Source of the DNA: Arthrobacter cupressi
GTDB taxonomy: Bacteria; Actinomycetota; Actinomycetes; Actinomycetales; Micrococcaceae
Reading direction: 5' to 3'
Length of the DNA stretch: 64,000 bases
Assembly (NCBI RefSeq): GCF_900099975.1
Contig: NZ_FNEI01000002.1
Span: forward strand, 286,427 to 350,426
Part shown: piece after piece, positions 61,089 through 64,000 of the stretch
How positions within the stretch are numbered: the first letter of the stretch is position 1
Layout: every line of letters begins with the position of its first letter
Program-made: the position numbers and the translations under genes
Notes under the pieces: generated by a model
Database searches by the model: none
Told to the model about the DNA's origin: nothing
What the model saw: only the letters and a program-made list of their open reading frames with translations

Positions 61089-63194
61089 ATGTCTGAATCG
61101 CCCGCCCGTACGTTCCCGCTCCTGCCGATGCTCGGCCACACCAAGGGCAAGCGCAGCCCGGTGACCTGTGCGCTCAAGTGCGACAACGCCTGCGCCAGCC
61201 CCGCATGCAACACCAGTTCCAACTCCTACTTCCGAGACATTGCTTCCGCCGCCATGTCCCGCCGCGCCGCCCTGGGGTTCGGCGCCGCCGGTGCGCTCGC
61301 CGTCGTCCTGGGCGGGAACCTCGCGACTGCTGAAGGTGCGGCCGCCGACGGCGGTGCGGGGCTGTCCGCCGCCGCCACGGCGGGCCTCACCACGTCGAAG
61401 CTCAGCTTCACTCCGATTGCGCCGGTGGACTACACCGTGGACGAATTCACCGTTCCCGAAGGCTACGCCTGGCGCCCGATCATCCGCTGGGGCGACCCGC
61501 TCTTCAACGACGCCCCGGACTTCGACCCCGCCGCGCTGAGCGCCGAGGCACAAGCCCGCCAGTTCGGCTACAACAACGACTACTCCGACATCATCGAACT
61601 GCCCGGCAGCAAGGGCCGCCGTGCCGTGATGTTCGCCAACCATGAGTACACGAACGAGAACCTCATGTTCCCGGCTGCCGAGGCCGCGGCCGACCCCGCC
61701 CGCGTTCGCGCCGTGGCCCGCGCGGCCCAGGGCCTCACCGTCGTCGAGCTGGAGCGCAGGAACAAGAACCAGCCGTGGAGCTACGTCAAGGGCGCCCCGC
61801 TGAACCGCCGCTTCCTGACCGAAACCGAGTACCAGCTCACCGGTCCGGCCGCCGGCTCCGCCCTGCTGAAGACCGTCGCCGACCCGTCCGGCCGCCGTCC
61901 CAAGGGCACCATCGGAAACTGCTCCGGCGGCACCACCCCGTGGGGCACCATCCTCTCCGGCGAAGAGAACTTCCAGGGCTACTTCCGCGCCCCGGGCACC
62001 TCCGACGGCGACAAGCGCTACGGCCTGAAGGACAAGCAGTCCACCTTCGGCTGGGAACTTGACGACCCGCGCTGGGACACCCGCAACCCCGGCTACGAGA
62101 ACGAAGCCAACCGCTTCGGCTGGATCGTCGAGGTGGACCCGATGGATCCGACGTCGACCCCCAAGAAGCACACGTCCCTGGGCCGCCTGAAGCACGAAGG
62201 CGCCAACATCCAGATCGCCGCGAACGGCAAGGCTGTGGCCTACACCGGCGACGACGAGCGCTTCGACTACCTCTACAAGTTCGTCTCCAAGGGCACCTTC
62301 CGCACCGGCACCACCGTGGCCGACCGCGAGCTCAACAAGACCCTGCTGCACGAAGGCGATCTCTACGTTGCGCAGTTCACCGGCGATTCCCCGGTCTCCG
62401 AAATCACCGGAACCGGCGCCCTGCCCTCCGACGGCTCCTTCGACGGCACCGGCCGCTGGCTGCCGCTCGTGGTCAACGGCGCATCCGCCGTTGCGGGCAT
62501 GACCGTCGCCGAGGTTCTGGTTTACACCCGCCTCGCCGCGGACAAGGCCGGCGCCACCAAGATGGACCGTTGCGAAGACGTCCAGCCGAACCCGGCCACC
62601 GGCAAGGTCTACGTCGCCTGCACCAACAACTCGGATCGCGGCAAGGTGGGCAAGGAAGGTGCCACCGAGATCAACCCGCGCAACCTCAACCGCGACGGCC
62701 ACGTGGTGGAGATCATCGAGGACGGCGGAGACCAGACCGCCACCACCTTCACCTGGAACCTGCTGCTCGTCGCCGGCGACCCAGCCAAGAACACCAGCAC
62801 ATACTTCTCCGGCTACCCCGCGGACAAGGTGTCCCCGATCTCCTGCCCGGACAACCTCGCGTTCGACTCCGTGGGCAACCTGTGGATCTCCACCGACGGC
62901 GCCCCGGGCGTCATTGGCTACAACGACGGCCTGTTCAAGGTCACGCTGGAAGGACCGGAGCGCGGCAAGGTGGAGCAGTTCCTCTCGGTTCCGCGCGACG
63001 CCGAGACTTGCGGCCCGATCGTCCACGACGAGGAACGCCATGTCTTCGTTTCCGTGCAGCACCCGGGCGAGGAAGGCTCGTACGAGGCGCCGAACTCCTA
63101 CTTCCCGGATTATGTGCCCGCCGGAAGCCAGGCAAAGCCCGGCCAGTTCAAGGGCCCGCGCCCGGCGGTCGTCCAGGTGTACCGCGTGGACTGA
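61089..63194 (+). CDS. phoX: PhoX-family alkaline phosphatase, Tat-exported
   Basis: A 701-residue phosphatase. The twin-arginine signal is internal, MSRRAALGFGAAGALAVVLGG, at residues 56-76, after a Cys-containing N-terminal stretch typical of this family. The signature NCSGGTTPWGTILSGEENF marks PhoX. DDPRWDTRNPGYENEANRFGW and ACTNNSDRG contribute to the Ca/Fe site in known structures. GGAGG precedes the ATG by 6 nt. It should release phosphate outside the membrane under starvation. It stands between two menaquinone genes with no metabolic link. Confidence 0.9.
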   Translation: MSESPARTFPLLPMLGHTKGKRSPVTCALKCDNACASPACNTSSNSYFRDIASAAMSRRAALGFGAAGALAVVLGGNLATAEGAAADGGAGLSAAATAGLTTSKLSFTPIAPVDYTVDEFTVPEGYAWRPIIRWGDPLFNDAPDFDPAALSAEAQARQFGYNNDYSDIIELPGSKGRRAVMFANHEYTNENLMFPAAEAAADPARVRAVARAAQGLTVVELERRNKNQPWSYVKGAPLNRRFLTETEYQLTGPAAGSALLKTVADPSGRRPKGTIGNCSGGTTPWGTILSGEENFQGYFRAPGTSDGDKRYGLKDKQSTFGWELDDPRWDTRNPGYENEANRFGWIVEVDPMDPTSTPKKHTSLGRLKHEGANIQIAANGKAVAYTGDDERFDYLYKFVSKGTFRTGTTVADRELNKTLLHEGDLYVAQFTGDSPVSEITGTGALPSDGSFDGTGRWLPLVVNGASAVAGMTVAEVLVYTRLAADKAGATKMDRCEDVQPNPATGKVYVACTNNSDRGKVGKEGATEINPRNLNRDGHVVEIIEDGGDQTATTFTWNLLLVAGDPAKNTSTYFSGYPADKVSPISCPDNLAFDSVGNLWISTDGAPGVIGYNDGLFKVTLEGPERGKVEQFLSVPRDAETCGPIVHDEERHVFVSVQHPGEEGSYEAPNSYFPDYVPAGSQAKPGQFKGPRPAVVQVYRVD

Positions 63195-63211
63195 CGCCGC
63201 CCGAAAAGGAA

Positions 63212-63271
63212 CGCGGGGTCACTTCGCGCCCATGTTTGGAGGAGCAAACATGGGCCGTAAGTGACCCCGCG
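63212..63271. repeat. Intergenic palindrome, type 3
   Basis: A 60-bp palindrome with a 13-bp outer stem (CGCGGGGTCACTT with its complement), a 3-nt internal loop, an 11-bp inner stem (GCCCATGTTTG with its complement) and a 6-nt loop. It follows phoX by 18 bp and can terminate it. Confidence 0.85.
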
Positions 63272-63292
63272 GTGCCACATCTGCCCGCCAAA

Positions 63293-63305
63293 TAGACTGG
63301 GACAG
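63293..63305 (+). promoter_or_regulatory. Leaderless -10 of menD
   Basis: TAGACT (63293-63298), six bases, then GTG at 63305. No SD is present. Confidence 0.65.
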
Positions 63306-64000
63306 TGACTTCCCCGGACTCCCTGACCTCGCTCGCCGCCGCACGGATCGCCGTCGCCACCCTGCTCGACGCCGGCGTGCGGCATGTGGTGGTGTCTCCC
63401 GGTTCGCGCTCGGCACCCATGGCCTACGCGCTCGCGGAGGCCGAAGCTGCCGGCCGGGTCACCCTGCTGGTGCGGATCGACGAGCGCTCGGCCGGGTTCA
63501 CGGCCCTGGGCCTGGCCCTGTCCACCGCCACCCCGGCCGCCGTGCTCACCACCTCCGGGACCGCGGTCGGGAACCTGCTGCCCGCGGTCATGGAAGCCAA
63601 CCACGCCGCCGTGCCGCTTGTGGTCCTCTCCGCGGACCGGCCCGCCGAACTCCACGGCACCGGGGCGAACCAGACCACCCTTCAACTGGACCTCTTCGGC
63701 GAACACGTCCGCTTCGCCGTCGACGTTCCGGCCGGGGACAACCCGCAGCGGGCGGTCCGCACCGCGCTGCACGCCGCCAGCGGCGCCCTCGAAGGGACCC
63801 CGCCCGGGCCCGTGCAGCTGAACCTCGCCTTCCGCGAACCCCTCGTCCCGGAACCCGGGGAGGCGCTGCCGGCCCGCGAGGGCCGCGGGATCTTCCATTA
63901 CGACGCCGGCCCGGAGGTCCTGGAACTGCCGGCCGCCTCCGCGGAACTGCCCGAGCGGCGCACCGTGGTGCTGGCCGGACACGATGCCGGCGCCGTCGCC
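63305..64000 (+). CDS. menD: SEPHCHC synthase, N-terminal part (cut by the window edge)
   Basis: The first 232 residues of MenD, a thiamine-diphosphate enzyme that joins 2-oxoglutarate to isochorismate in menaquinone synthesis. VVVSPGSRSAPMAYAL, RIDERSAGFTALGLAL (catalytic Glu), TTSGTAVGNLLPAVMEA and VVLSADRPAELHGTGANQTT are diagnostic. The start is set by the leaderless -10 box. The gene runs off the window; no break is seen in the visible part. Confidence 0.95.
   Translation, partial: MTSPDSLTSLAAARIAVATLLDAGVRHVVVSPGSRSAPMAYALAEAEAAGRVTLLVRIDERSAGFTALGLALSTATPAAVLTTSGTAVGNLLPAVMEANHAAVPLVVLSADRPAELHGTGANQTTLQLDLFGEHVRFAVDVPAGDNPQRAVRTALHAASGALEGTPPGPVQLNLAFREPLVPEPGEALPAREGRGIFHYDAGPEVLELPAASAELPERRTVVLAGHDAGAVA

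Overview
The window is high-GC DNA with dense gene packing, many 4-bp ATGA/GTGA overlaps, frequent GTG/TTG starts and TANNNT promoter boxes placed directly before start codons. The gene set (split phenylacetate operons, RmlC-RmlD fusion, LGFP/L,D-transpeptidase, DUF222-HNH protein, DUF2510 protein, menaquinone genes) points to an actinobacterium of the Micrococcaceae, most likely Arthrobacter/Pseudarthrobacter or a close relative. This is inferred from gene content; no database search was run. No tRNA, rRNA, CRISPR array, phage or insertion sequence was seen.

Layout. 1-2.7 kb: a three-gene manganese-type ABC importer. 2.8-5.1 kb: a secreted LGFP-repeat L,D-transpeptidase and its partner lipoprotein. 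5.4-8.1 kb: an amino-acid permease, a SRPBCC protein and a pentapeptide-repeat protein. 8.1-31.3 kb: a complete phenylacetate (paa) pathway broken into four transcription units: paaJ-F-H, paaZ, paaI-paaK-paaR (minus) and paaABCDE-G. Between them lie unrelated genes (SGNH hydrolase, GNATs, a tyrosine phosphatase, VOC and HAD proteins, oligopeptidase B, an LCP enzyme and PhoD). Four 22-bp inverted repeats of one type sit on the four paa promoters and define a probable PaaR regulon. 31.4-34.9 kb: a secreted Cys-containing protein, a DUF222-HNH protein and an alpha/beta hydrolase. 35-38.3 kb: dTDP-rhamnose genes (rmlCD fusion, rmlB, rmlA). 38.3-39.2 kb: an APH-like kinase. 39.3-43.9 kb: an Lrp/AsnC regulator divergent from a branched-chain 2-oxoacid dehydrogenase operon (E1alpha, E1beta, E2). 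43.9-48 kb: a FAD/Rieske oxidoreductase, an MBL-fold protein and an APC permease. 48.1-52.1 kb: a MinD/ParA-like ATPase, a diguanylate cyclase and an MFS transporter in tandem, then a 55-residue CxxC protein. 52.1-53.1 kb: a PAP2 phosphatase. 53.2-59.1 kb: a fructoside/sucrose unit (Tat-exported binding protein, two permeases, GH32 enzyme, divergent LacI repressor) with three related palindromic operators. 59.2-64 kb: a DUF2510 membrane protein, menC, phoX and the 5' part of menD.

Regulation is unusually legible. Besides the PaaR and LacI boxes there are PHO-box-like 11-bp direct repeats upstream of phoD and phoX, a DtxR/MntR-type inverted repeat over the start of the manganese importer, and 15-bp-phased direct repeats in front of the Lrp gene. 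About ten genes appear leaderless, with a -10 hexamer ending 6-7 nt before the start codon. Several families of long intergenic palindromes are present; two of them supply the stop codon of the neighbouring gene.
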